From positions 1 through 11,530 of the forward strand of contig DMQJ01000409.1 of the NCBI GenBank assembly GCA_003455715.1: a stretch of 11,530 nucleotides of DNA, read 5' to 3'. Position numbers and translations under genes: made by a program. Each line of letters starts with the position of its first letter. Positions within the stretch are counted from its first letter, which is position 1. Origin of the DNA: Acidimicrobiaceae bacterium. GTDB taxonomy: Bacteria; Actinomycetota; Acidimicrobiia; Acidimicrobiales; Ilumatobacteraceae. This document shows, piece after piece, positions 1 to 6,397 of the stretch. The notes under the pieces are model-generated. The model worked only from the letters and a program-made list of their open reading frames with translations. It was not told where the DNA came from and made no database searches.

Positions 1-250
1 AGTTCTCGTGGAGGTCGACGGCGCACTTCAGCGCGTCGAGGATGCTCGCTTGGAAGACCACCATCACCCCGTCGCCAAGGCTCTTGATGACCTTGCCACG
101 CGATTGCTCGGCAGCCGCACGCATCGCGGCGAAGAGCCGCCGACGGAACACATCGGCTGCGTCGTCGCCAAGCCGCGTCTGGCGCTCCGTGCTGGAAACG
201 AGGTCGCAGAACATGACGGTCGCGGTGCTCGTGGTACTCATCGCCGACAC
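1..250 (-). CDS. Class III adenylate/guanylate cyclase, N-terminal part (cut by window edge)
   Basis: Makes cyclic AMP (or cGMP) from the nucleoside triphosphate. The 83 codons in the window begin the catalytic domain almost at once. TVMFCDLVSSTE is the first metal-binding Asp motif (FxDxxxST type). About 50 residues later comes GKVIKSLGDGVMVVF, which holds the second metal-binding Asp and the Lys that in family members usually contacts adenine, so ATP is the more likely substrate. The start is taken as GTG at 250 because a GAGGG lies five bases upstream of it; ATG at 241, three codons in, is the alternative and sits too far from that site. With no N-terminal sensor or membrane segment, any regulatory domain must lie C-terminal, outside the window. 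Such proteins often combine the cyclase with ATPase/TPR or other regulatory regions, which cannot be judged here. Divergent from the SGNH hydrolase. Confidence 0.88.
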   Translation of the reverse strand, partial: MSAMSTTSTATVMFCDLVSSTERQTRLGDDAADVFRRRLFAAMRAAAEQSRGKVIKSLGDGVMVVFQASILDALKCAVDLHEN

Positions 251-294
251 GGTAGCCCTCGGCGTTCGTCGGACCTCGCGTCTGTCTCTCGGTC

Positions 295-313
295 CGGAAC
301 GTCAAGAGTTCCG
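295..313. promoter_or_regulatory. Short palindrome in the cyclase/hydrolase divergent gap
   Basis: CGGAAC and GTTCCG form a perfect 6-bp inverted repeat with a 7-base spacer in the 168-bp region between the divergent cyclase (start 250) and hydrolase (start 419). Size and position would suit a transcription-factor operator. On the minus strand the spacer also contains TTGACG, a possible -35 for the cyclase, but I found no TANNNT -10 at 16-18 bases from it. A 6-bp dyad can arise by chance, so this is weak. On the plus strand, TAGTGT at 346-351 could be a -10 for the hydrolase, without a clear -35. Confidence 0.25.
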
Positions 314-418
314 CAGGGTTGTTCCACTGGCTACCGCGGAGTAACTAGTGTGCCGATCGTCACAGCGACGTGACACCGCGGCCGAGGCGGCGGCGGAACC
401 TGGAACAAGGGAGCATCC

Positions 419-1627
419 ATGCGCAAGTTGGGGGCATTGGTCGCATTGATGGCGGGCACCGTGGTGGTGCCAGCCGCAGGCCGTTCACCGGTCGTGCAGG
501 CCGACGGACCTGGGGTTGGGGCCCCATGGGTCGTCAGCCTCGGCGACTCGTACATTTCCGGCGAAGGCGGCCGCTGGGCCGGCAACAGCAACAACAGTTC
601 GTCGTCGGTCGACGCGGGTGGTGCGGCCGCCTACTTCGACAACGGCGGCACCAGCGAAACCATCAACCGTTGTCACCGCAGCACCGCCGCCGAGATCCAC
701 ATTGGTGGCGGCGTGAACAGCCTCAACCTCGCCTGCTCGGGCGCGAAGGTGGCCACACACACCACCAGTGATGGCTACTTCAAGCCGGGCATCGACTTCT
801 ACCAGTCGGGCAGCAACAAGGGTCAGGCCCGCATGCTGCAAGAGTTCGCCACCACCCACAACGTGAAGATGATCCAGCTCAGCATCGGCGGTAACGACTT
901 CAACTTTGCCGACATCGTGCAGCGCTGCGTCACGAACTTCCTCACGTCGCCGTCGTGGTGGCCCAACTACTGCAACGACGACAGCTCGGTCGCGTCGAAC
1001 TTCACCACCACCAACGTCAACGCCAAGACCACCCTCATCACCACCGCCATCAACAACATCAAGACGGCCATGGCCAACGCCGGGTACACCACCAGCCAGT
1101 ACACCATCGTGGTGCAGACCTACCCGTCGCCCATCCCCAACAGCTCCGGCTTCCGTTACAGCCAGAGCGGCTTCACCCGCCAGAGCACCGGCGGCTGCGG
1201 CTTCTGGAACAACGACGCCAACTGGGCCAATGGCACGGCGCTGGTGAAGATCAACGGCGCGGTCGTCAATGCGGCCAACGCCGCCAACACGGCCGGCAAT
1301 GTGAAGATCATGCGCCTCGACGGGGCGTTCAACGGGCGCCGCCTGTGCGAGAACACCGTGAACTTGATGGAGAACACGGGCCTGGGCAACTGGACCCACC
1401 CGAACGCCGCGAACAGCACCGAGTGGATCGCCCAGATCCGCACGCTGAGCACCGTGTTCGGGCCCTACTACGTGCAGGAGAGCTTGCACCCCAACTGGTG
1501 GGGCGAGAAGGCCATCCGCAACTGCGTGCGCCAGGCGTACAACAACGGTGCGCCCAAGGGCGGCACGTGCAGCCGCGGCGCCAACGGCCTCAACGCCAAT
1601 GGCGAGCCCAACATGACGCTCACCTGA
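419..1627 (+). CDS. Secreted SGNH/GDSL-type hydrolase (esterase/lipase family)
   Basis: A 402-residue secreted serine hydrolase, probably acting on ester bonds of lipids, glycans or other outer substrates; the actual substrate is unknown. Residues 1 to about 28 form a Sec-type signal peptide (Arg-Lys, hydrophobic stretch, small residues), with no lipobox. Block I is GDSYISGEGGRW with the nucleophile Ser44. Block III is GGND (157-160), giving the oxyanion-hole Gly and Asn. Block V is ESLHPNWWG with catalytic His357; Glu354 stands where many members have Asp. The protein is rich in Asn, Thr and Ser and contains several Cys residues, as expected for an exported, disulfide-bonded enzyme. The start is supported by AAGGGAG five bases upstream of ATG. 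No C-terminal anchor is visible. It converges on upp across the nested hairpin at 1646-1739. Confidence 0.88.
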   Translation: MRKLGALVALMAGTVVVPAAGRSPVVQADGPGVGAPWVVSLGDSYISGEGGRWAGNSNNSSSSVDAGGAAAYFDNGGTSETINRCHRSTAAEIHIGGGVNSLNLACSGAKVATHTTSDGYFKPGIDFYQSGSNKGQARMLQEFATTHNVKMIQLSIGGNDFNFADIVQRCVTNFLTSPSWWPNYCNDDSSVASNFTTTNVNAKTTLITTAINNIKTAMANAGYTTSQYTIVVQTYPSPIPNSSGFRYSQSGFTRQSTGGCGFWNNDANWANGTALVKINGAVVNAANAANTAGNVKIMRLDGAFNGRRLCENTVNLMENTGLGNWTHPNAANSTEWIAQIRTLSTVFGPYYVQESLHPNWWGEKAIRNCVRQAYNNGAPKGGTCSRGANGLNANGEPNMTLT

Positions 1628-1645
1628 CCCCGTTTCCCGGCGTCA

Positions 1646-1739
1646 CCCTTGGAGGGTTTGCTGCTTGGAGGGTTTGCTGTACGCCCAGGCGTGCAGCAAA
1701 CCCTCCAAGCTCGCGTTCGGGCACGAAACCCTCCAAGGG
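1646..1739. repeat. Nested inverted-repeat element: four arms of one repeat unit
   Basis: A 16-base unit, CTTGGAGGGTTTGCTG, occurs twice in perfect tandem (1648-1663 and 1664-1679). It then occurs once as a perfect inverted copy (1694-1709) and once as a shortened inverted copy (1726-1737, sharing 12 bases). The outer arms CCCTTGGAGGGTTT (1646-1659) and their complement at 1726-1739 can pair around the inner hairpin, giving a two-layer stem. The arrangement lies wholly between the convergent hydrolase and upp genes. A terminator, a REP/BIME-like palindromic element, or a non-autonomous mobile relic would all fit. No transposase or target-site duplication is evident. Confidence 0.8.
1664..1709. 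terminator. Strong hairpin, likely bidirectional terminator for hydrolase and upp
   Basis: The inner arms (1664-1679 and 1694-1709) pair perfectly over 16 bp. The stem can continue through a T-G pair and ACGC/GCGT to about 21 bp, leaving a loop of about four bases. There is no U tract on either strand, so it is not a textbook intrinsic terminator. U-poor hairpins are, however, commonly proposed to terminate transcription in high-GC actinobacteria. Its place between two convergent genes suits bidirectional termination or 3'-end protection. Confidence 0.5.
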
Positions 1740-1763
1740 GGAGGGCCAAGGAAGAATGACGCC

Positions 1764-2399
1764 TCAGGCGGGGGAGCCGAACTGGCGGTCGCCTGCGTCG
1801 CCGAGGCCAGGCACGATGAAGGCGTTCTCGTTGAGGCGCTCGTCGAGGGCTGCCGTGTAGACGGCGAGGTCGAGGTTGGCCTGACGGAGCAGTTCGATGC
1901 CCTCCGGCGCGGCCAGCACGCAGACGACGATGATGGTGCCCTCGGCCCCGCGCTGCACCAGCAGTTCGCAGGTGTGAGCCAGCGAGCCGCCGGTGGCCAG
2001 CATGGGGTCGAGCACGATCACCTGTCGCCCGGCCAGCGACTCGGGCAGCTTGTTCACGTACGGCTTCGGCTGGTGCGTCTCTTCGTCGCGAGCCACGCCG
2101 ATGAACCCGACGTCGGCGTTGGGCAGCAACTCCTGGGCGGCGTGCAGGAACCCGAGCCCTGCCCGCAGCACAGGTACCACCACCGGCTGGCTGGTGAGCG
2201 TGCGCCCGAGTGTGGTGGTGAGCGGCGTCTCCACACTCACGCTGCGGGTGGGCAGGCCGTGGGTGGCCTCGGCGATGAGCAGGGTGCCGATGCGCTCGAG
2301 TTCCTGCCGGAAGAGGGCGTTGGGCGTGTTCTTGTCGCGCACCCGGGTGAGCGAGTCAGCGATGAGCGGGTGGTCGACGACGTGGACGGCAACGGACAT
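1764..2399 (-). CDS. upp: Uracil phosphoribosyltransferase
   Basis: Pyrimidine salvage enzyme: uracil plus PRPP gives UMP and pyrophosphate, in the cytoplasm. At 211 residues it matches the usual family length (about 208). The PRPP-binding loop IVLDPMLATGGS is at residues 128-139. The C-terminal uracil-binding signature GLGDAGDRQFG is at 198-208. The N-terminal half has the expected PVLRAGLGF segment (76-84) and KLPESLAGRQVIVLDP. The reading frame stays open upstream, but the extra residues are Arg-rich and unlike the family, so ATG at 2399, giving MSVAVHVVDHPLI, is chosen. There is no Shine-Dalgarno sequence before it, and translation may be leaderless. It shares a nucleoside/base salvage theme with add and the nucleoside ABC transporter to the right, all on the minus strand. 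Confidence 0.95.
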   Translation of the reverse strand: MSVAVHVVDHPLIADSLTRVRDKNTPNALFRQELERIGTLLIAEATHGLPTRSVSVETPLTTTLGRTLTSQPVVVPVLRAGLGFLHAAQELLPNADVGFIGVARDEETHQPKPYVNKLPESLAGRQVIVLDPMLATGGSLAHTCELLVQRGAEGTIIVVCVLAAPEGIELLRQANLDLAVYTAALDERLNENAFIVPGLGDAGDRQFGSPA

Positions 2400-2405
2400 G
2401 CCGCG

Positions 2406-2434
2406 AGTCTGGCAGACCGTCCGCGTTCGCTGAA
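2406..2434 (-). promoter_or_regulatory. Candidate leaderless promoter of upp
   Basis: Read on the minus strand, CAGACT (2411 to 2406) ends six bases before the upp ATG, the distance expected of a -10 box for a leaderless transcript. TTCAGC (2434 to 2429) lies 17 bases further upstream as a weak -35 (three of six consensus bases). The -10 lacks the first T of TANNNT. The lack of a ribosome binding site before the ATG is the main reason to consider it. Confidence 0.3.
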
Positions 2435-2480
2435 ACGCTCGGATTGAGTGGGGCAGCATCAGGTTGAGTACCGGCCACTC

Positions 2481-2509
2481 ATGACCCTGGTCGATGCACA
2501 CGGCACGAT
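2481..2509 (+). promoter_or_regulatory. Candidate leaderless promoter of the lipoprotein gene
   Basis: ATGACC (2481-2486; four of six bases match TTGACA) is followed after 17 bases by CACGAT (2504-2509), which ends six bases before ATG 2516. That geometry fits transcription starting at or next to the A of the start codon. No Shine-Dalgarno sequence is present. The -10 keeps the A at position 2 and T at position 6 but not the initial T. Confidence 0.35.
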
Positions 2510-2515
2510 GCGAGC

Positions 2516-3535
2516 ATGAAGCGTTCCCTCGTCCCTGTGCTCGTCGCCGCCTCTCTGGCCATCGCCGCGTGTGGAGGAGGAGACGACGGCGGCGGTGCCA
2601 GTAACGGTTCGGGCGGACCCACCACCGCACCGGCAACCGGCGGAACCTCGGCCCCGGGTGGCACCGGCGAGTGGGGTGGCCCTGGCGGCACGCTCGACCC
2701 CCGCACCACGTCAGGATGCATGCTGCTCACGGCCGAGCAGATGGCCTCCATCACCGGCGACGTCGTCAGCGTGTTCGACAACTACGCCTCCAACCCAACT
2801 TCTGGCGCGGGCTGCAACTGGGCGGGCTCCAACGGCCGCACGATGCAGATCGTCATCCCCTTCGCCGACGACCCTGCCACCATGTCGGCCTACCTCGGTG
2901 AACCGTCGCTGCAGGCCGGTGTCGGCGAGATGGGCATCGTCTACCAGGCGTATCCCGACCAGACCGGGTTCCCGGTCATCGAAGCGTCCATCAACGGTTG
3001 GTACGTGCGGTTCGATGCGCTGGGCACGAACGGAGCGAGCTACACCGACGAGGAGGTCATCGCGTTCGCGCGCCTCTTCGAGGCTGCCTTGGTGCCCCGG
3101 CCCGCCGACGCCGCGCCGCCCACGAGCATGGTCGACTCGGGCGGCGTGCCCGGAACGGTGTCGGCTCTTGTCGCCACCATCGAAGCCCCGGCGTACCTTG
3201 TGGGCAGCGGCACGGTGGTCGACCCGACGGTGGTGTGCACCCACGGCGAATGGTTGAGCGTCGGCTTCTTCCTGCTCGACACGCCAGTACCCGGCCTGCC
3301 CGTCGAGACGCTCATCGTCGAGGTGCCGACCCTGAGCGGCAGCGGAACGTACGACGGCACGGCGAGTGTGTATGCACCCAGCGTCACGCCACCGTCCGGA
3401 GCGTCGTTCTCGTACATCGAACGGCTCAGCGAACCGGCGCAGGTGACGTGGGACGAGGCGACCCTCACCGCCCGGTTCACCCTCGACGACGGGTGGGGCA
3501 ACGAGATCGCTGCCACCCTCACCTGCCAATCCTGA
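2516..3535 (+). CDS. Secreted lipoprotein with two domains, function unknown
   Basis: A 339-residue exported lipoprotein anchored on the outer face of the membrane. The signal peptide (MKRS, then a hydrophobic run) ends in a clear lipobox, AIAAC, with the lipidated Cys at 19. Residues 20-60 are a Gly/Ser/Thr/Pro-rich flexible linker. Domain 1 (about 62-195) begins CMLLTAEQMASITGD and has a second Cys in GCNWAG (C68 and C100). This pattern resembles DUF3558-like actinobacterial lipoproteins, an assignment from memory only. A Pro/Ala-rich hinge (195-205) leads to a second, beta-rich domain (about 215-339) with C241 and C337 as a possible disulfide. I recognise no enzyme motif. It diverges from upp and converges on add, so the neighbours do not define its role. 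Confidence 0.8.
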   Translation: MKRSLVPVLVAASLAIAACGGGDDGGGASNGSGGPTTAPATGGTSAPGGTGEWGGPGGTLDPRTTSGCMLLTAEQMASITGDVVSVFDNYASNPTSGAGCNWAGSNGRTMQIVIPFADDPATMSAYLGEPSLQAGVGEMGIVYQAYPDQTGFPVIEASINGWYVRFDALGTNGASYTDEEVIAFARLFEAALVPRPADAAPPTSMVDSGGVPGTVSALVATIEAPAYLVGSGTVVDPTVVCTHGEWLSVGFFLLDTPVPGLPVETLIVEVPTLSGSGTYDGTASVYAPSVTPPSGASFSYIERLSEPAQVTWDEATLTARFTLDDGWGNEIAATLTCQS

Positions 3536-3539
3536 CGCG

Positions 3540-3553
3540 GCCCGGAGGCGGGC
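3540..3553. terminator. Small GC-rich hairpin between the lipoprotein gene and add
   Basis: GCCCG-GAGG-CGGGC is a perfect 5-bp stem with a four-base loop. It lies four bases after the lipoprotein stop codon and touches the add stop codon on the other strand. There is no U tract. The convergent setting fits a short terminator, but the stem is small for DNA of this composition and could be chance. Confidence 0.3.
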
Positions 3554-4611
3554 TACAGCGCCCCGGCCCGCGCCATGGCGTAGCGCGGCTTGATGATGCC
3601 GTTGATGATCTTCAGCCGCTCGGGGAAGGGGGCGAAGGCACTCTTCATCGAGTTGATGGTGATCCACTCGAAGTCGTCGAGACCCCAGCCGAATGCATCG
3701 TGCAACTGCTCCATCTCGGTGGTCATCGACGTGGCGCTCATCAGACGGTTGTCGGTGTTGAGGGTGATGCGGAAGCGCAGGCGGCGCAGCATGCCGATGG
3801 GGTGCTCGGCGATGCTCTTGCAGATGCCCGTGCCCACGTTGCTGGTGGGGCACAACTCCAGCGGAATGCGGCGGTCGCGTACGTACGCAGCCAGGCGGCC
3901 AAGCTGTTCCTCGCCCTCGGGGCCTGTGATGTCGTCGACGATGCGCACGCCGTGGCCCAGGCGCTCGGCACCGCAGAACTGCACGGCCTCCCAGATGCTC
4001 GGCAGGCCGAAGGCCTCACCGGCGTGGATGGTGGTGTGGAAGTTCTCGCGTTGCACGAGATGGAAGGCGTCGAGGTGGCGGGTGGGCGGGTACCCCGCTT
4101 CGGCGCCGGCGATGTCGAAGCCAACGCACCCGGCGTCTCGCCAGCGCACCGCCAACTCGGCGATCTCCAAGCTGCGTGCCGCAGTGCGCATCGCCGAACA
4201 GATGAGATAGATGGTGAGGTCGGTGCCTGCGGCGCCGCGGCGGAAGCCGGTGAGCATCGCCTCCACCACCTCGTCGAGTGTGAGCCCCTGCTCGGTGCAC
4301 AGTTCGGGAGCCATGCGCACTTCCGCGTACACCACGCCATCGGCGGCGAGGTCGACGGCGCACTCGTAGCTGACCCGTTCGATGGCGTCTTTGTGCTGCA
4401 TCACACCCACCGTGTGGGCGAACGTCTCGAGGTACAGCACCAGGTCGTTGCGCTTGGCGCCACGGTTGAACCATGCGGCCAGGTCGGCCTCGTCGTGGGT
4501 GGGCAGGTTCGTGTAGCCGTACTCCTCGGCCAACTCGATGACGGTGCGCGGGCGCAGGCCGCCGTCGAGGTGGTCGTGCAGCAGCACCTTGGGGAGCGTC
4601 TGGATGTTCAT
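3553..4611 (-). CDS. add: Adenosine deaminase
   Basis: Deaminates adenosine and deoxyadenosine to inosine and deoxyinosine in purine salvage; a zinc enzyme of the amidohydrolase superfamily. The 352-residue protein shows the full motif set. The metal ligands HxH are in LLHDHLDG (H12, H14). The GFDIAGAE segment (164-171) follows. HAGE holds metal ligand H196 and the proton-shuttling E199. The catalytic His is in LGHGVR (H220). CPTSN is at 254-258, and the metal Asp is D287 in LNTDNRLMS. The residue after that Asp is Asn rather than the second Asp of the common STDDP form; I recall TDNRLMS as usual for actinobacterial members. The start ATG at 4611 overlaps the stop of the upstream dioxygenase gene by four bases (ATGA) and has an AAGGTGAG site six bases upstream, so the two are translationally coupled. 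A longer open frame upstream is rejected. Confidence 0.95.
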   Translation of the reverse strand: MNIQTLPKVLLHDHLDGGLRPRTVIELAEEYGYTNLPTHDEADLAAWFNRGAKRNDLVLYLETFAHTVGVMQHKDAIERVSYECAVDLAADGVVYAEVRMAPELCTEQGLTLDEVVEAMLTGFRRGAAGTDLTIYLICSAMRTAARSLEIAELAVRWRDAGCVGFDIAGAEAGYPPTRHLDAFHLVQRENFHTTIHAGEAFGLPSIWEAVQFCGAERLGHGVRIVDDITGPEGEEQLGRLAAYVRDRRIPLELCPTSNVGTGICKSIAEHPIGMLRRLRFRITLNTDNRLMSATSMTTEMEQLHDAFGWGLDDFEWITINSMKSAFAPFPERLKIINGIIKPRYAMARAGAL

Positions 4612-5513
4612 CGGGAACTCACCTTCTGGTCGGCCGCGGAGTCGAGGCGACGCAGCGGGAGGCCGGCGGGCCGCTGCAACCAGTTCCAGTCGGGGTAGTG
4701 CGCCGCCGCCGAGATGCAGTGCACCGTGTACGCGTGGCGACTTGTCGACGACCGATTCACGTCGCTCCAGTGAGGCAGCAAGCCGTGCAGCAGCACCAGG
4801 GTGCCCGCTGGCACCTCCAGCGGCACGAGGTCGTCGGGCGGGGTGGGCAGGGGACTGGTGTCGAGCACCTCGAACTCGGTGCCGTCGCCGTCGCCCTCCG
4901 GCCCTGGCCCGCCCAGACGCTTGAACACTTTGCGCAGCGGGGTGCGATGCCCGCCCGGGGCGGCCCAGAGACAGCCGTTCTGCAGCGTGGCGTCTTCGAC
5001 TGCGAACCAGCACCCGGTGACCGTGATGGGGTCGGTGGAGAGGAACGTCGCATCCTGATGGCAGCCCACCTCACCACCGATGAGCGGCTGCTTGAAGATG
5101 TACATGCTCTGCAATGCCAGCGCATCGGCCAGGCCAATGTCGGCGACAGCCCCGGCGAGGTCGGGGGTGTAGGTGAACTCCTCGAACTCGGGCACGAGGT
5201 CGTGCATGGCGTGCCCGATCTTGTTGATGCTCAGCGACTTCGGCTGGCCGAGGCTGCCGTCGGGCAGGAACGCTTCCTCTTCGAAGAAGCACCACACACC
5301 GCGGCCGCTCTGCAGGAACTCGAGGTCGCTCACGCGCTCCTGTTCGTTGGTGGTGAACACGGTTGGCCGCTCGGGCGGAACGAACGCATCCACCAGGTGC
5401 TCGGCAGCCGCTTTCAACGATGCGAGGGCGTCGGGGCCTACGAACCCGGGCACGGCAAGGAACCCATCGCGGTGGTATCGGTCGACCTGCTCGTCGCTGA
5501 GAACCTGACCCAT
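4608..5513 (-). CDS. Phytanoyl-CoA dioxygenase family protein (PHYHD1-like), Fe(II)/2-oxoglutarate dependent
   Basis: Predicted non-haem iron oxygenase that couples 2-oxoglutarate decarboxylation to hydroxylation of an unknown substrate. The 301-residue protein carries the double-stranded beta-helix motifs: HQD in [12 protein letters not shown] (H152, D154), the distal iron ligand H248 in [11 protein letters not shown], and R259, likely the 2-oxoglutarate carboxylate contact. The middle segment ([35 protein letters not shown]) closely resembles what I recall of animal PHYHD1, so it fits that subfamily better than peroxisomal phytanoyl-CoA hydroxylase. ATG 5513 is chosen over a longer frame because [18 protein letters not shown] aligns with the usual N-terminus. 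A TACCAT box lies six bases upstream, suggesting a leaderless mRNA. It is first in a two-gene unit with add (ATGA overlap), so its substrate may relate to nucleosides; that is inference only. Confidence 0.88.
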   Translation of the reverse strand: MGQVLSDEQVDRYHRDGFLAVPGFVGPDALASLKAAAEHLVDAFVPPERPTVFTTNEQERVSDLEFLQSGRGVWCFFEEEAFLPDGSLGQPKSLSINKIGHAMHDLVPEFEEFTYTPDLAGAVADIGLADALALQSMYIFKQPLIGGEVGCHQDATFLSTDPITVTGCWFAVEDATLQNGCLWAAPGGHRTPLRKVFKRLGGPGPEGDGDGTEFEVLDTSPLPTPPDDLVPLEVPAGTLVLLHGLLPHWSDVNRSSTSRHAYTVHCISAAAHYPDWNWLQRPAGLPLRRLDSAADQKVSSR

Positions 5514-5519
5514 GGAGCC

Positions 5520-5552
5520 ATGGTAGGGGTCTGTGCGAGGCAGCCCTACCCT
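5520..5552. promoter_or_regulatory. Overlapping divergent promoters for phyH-like gene and queF
   Basis: In the 46-bp gap between divergent start codons, two nearly mirror-image promoter-like elements overlap. Rightward: TAGGGG (5524-5529), 17 bases, TACCCT (5547-5552), then seven bases to the queF ATG. Leftward: TAGGGC (5548 to 5543), 17 bases, TACCAT (5525 to 5520), then six bases to the dioxygenase ATG. Both -10 boxes match TANNNT at leaderless spacing, and neither gene has a Shine-Dalgarno sequence at the chosen start. The -35 boxes do not match the housekeeping consensus. The symmetry comes from the inverted repeat GGTAGGG (5522-5528) and CCCTACC (5544-5550), which could also be an operator. 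Confidence 0.5.
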
Positions 5553-5559
5553 GTCGGCA

Positions 5560-5949
5560 ATGGATGCCTCATCGCAGCCCTCGCTCACTGTTCTGGGCGC
5601 CACCGTCCGTCATGCGATCGAGCATGTGGAGGTGTTCCCGGCCCCCGCCAATGTCTCACTGGTTCGCTTCACCAACGACGAACTGTGCTCGATGTGCCCG
5701 GTCACCCAACAGCCCGACCTGAGCACGGTGGTCATCGAGTACGAACCGGCGGAGTGGTGCATCGAGAGCAAGAGCTTGAAGCTCTACCTCTGGGGCTTCC
5801 GCGACCGTGCGGTGTTCGCCGAAGCGCTCGCCGCCGAAATCGCTGGTGAGGTGATGGCGACGGCACAGCCGAAGCGGGTGACGGTGACGCTCACGCAACG
5901 ACCGCGTGGTGGCATCGAGGTGCAAGCCATCTCGGAGTTGCGCCGGTAG
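5560..5949 (+). CDS. queF: NADPH-dependent 7-cyano-7-deazaguanine (preQ0) reductase
   Basis: Reduces the nitrile of preQ0 to the aminomethyl group of preQ1 with two NADPH, a step of queuosine tRNA modification. At 129 residues it is a short, unimodular (T-fold) QueF. The catalytic Cys is C46 in CSMCPVTQQPD, which forms the thioimide with preQ0, and D53 is the likely general acid. The family signature ESKSLKLYL is at 69-77. RPRGGIE near the C-terminus matches the usual PRGGI segment. ATG 5560 is preferred over the in-frame GTG 5533 because the TACCCT box seven bases upstream fits leaderless initiation and the nine extra residues are unlike the family. No other queuosine gene (queC, queD, queE, tgt, queA) is visible here, so the pathway would have to be completed elsewhere or preQ0 scavenged. 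Confidence 0.93.
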   Translation: MDASSQPSLTVLGATVRHAIEHVEVFPAPANVSLVRFTNDELCSMCPVTQQPDLSTVVIEYEPAEWCIESKSLKLYLWGFRDRAVFAEALAAEIAGEVMATAQPKRVTVTLTQRPRGGIEVQAISELRR

Positions 5950-6061
5950 CGCGCCAACACCCTCCGCAGTTTTCCCACGATCGGTAGCGATTCGGTCTCA
6001 AGCACCACGCTCCGTGCGCCGATGGATGACGCAGCACCACGTCCAGCGGGAGGAGCCAACG

Positions 6062-6397
6062 ATGGCGTGCACACATACGGCGGACTGCCCACTGTTCCCG
6101 AAGCTCAGCGCGAGCCTTGGGGCATGGCGAACCCACTATTGCGACACCGAGCACCAGTGGCGCTCGTGCGCACGCTACGAGCGGAGTATGCGAGGCGAGC
6201 CGGTGCCGCTCGCCCTGCTGCCCAACGGAAAGATCGTGGGGTTGCTGGCCAAGGATGAGGAGCACGCCGCCGATGCCGCCGCGCAGGTGCAGGCACAGGC
6301 CTCAGCCGTGGCCACAGCGACGCTCGAGCACCACGACGACCTGCCCACGGCGGTCAAGCCCTCGCTGTGGCACCGACTCTTCGGGAGGCACAAGTGA
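6062..6397 (+). CDS. Small Cys-rich protein coupled to a YeeE-type transporter
   Basis: A 111-residue soluble protein of unknown function. The N-terminal 60 residues are compact and look conserved in style: MACTHTADCPLF, then SLGAWRTHYC, then WRSCARYE and VPLALLPNGK. Four Cys (C3, C9, C27, C36) in a C-x5-C-x17-C-x8-C pattern could bind an iron-sulfur cluster or zinc, or carry sulfur. Residues 65-90 are Ala/Gln-rich and probably helical; the C-terminus is basic (WHRLFGRHK). GGGAGGAG six bases upstream of ATG 6062 is a strong ribosome binding site. The stop codon overlaps the start of the next gene (GTGA), so it is co-translated with the transporter half that follows. It is not a TusA-family protein as far as I can see. 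An upstream in-frame extension from 5906 overlaps queF and is rejected. Confidence 0.82.
   Translation: MACTHTADCPLFPKLSASLGAWRTHYCDTEHQWRSCARYERSMRGEPVPLALLPNGKIVGLLAKDEEHAADAAAQVQAQASAVATATLEHHDDLPTAVKPSLWHRLFGRHK

Noticed and set aside
485..1489. Long minus-strand open frame of 334 codons opposite the SGNH hydrolase
   Set aside because: Val/Gly/Ala/Arg-rich product with no motif, fully opposite a gene with clear catalytic motifs; it follows from high third-position GC.
1646..1739. CRISPR array
   Set aside because: Only four arms, two in each orientation, with no spacers of regular size; it is an inverted-repeat structure.
2400..2636. N-terminal extension of upp by about 79 codons
   Set aside because: Arg-rich sequence unlike the family that would overlap the divergent lipoprotein start; ATG 2399 gives the normal length.
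2711..3853. Minus-strand open frame of 380 codons across the lipoprotein gene and the add 3' end
   Set aside because: His/Arg/Gly-rich composition and no recognisable domain; it overlaps two well-supported genes.
2998..4698. Plus-strand open frame of 566 codons opposite add
   Set aside because: Shadow frame with low-complexity Arg/Gly/Ala/Val content; add has its full motif set on the other strand.
5533..5559. GTG start for queF with an AGGGG upstream
   Set aside because: Spacing to the AGGGG is short, the nine added residues do not look like family sequence, and ATG 5560 fits a leaderless start; not fully excluded.
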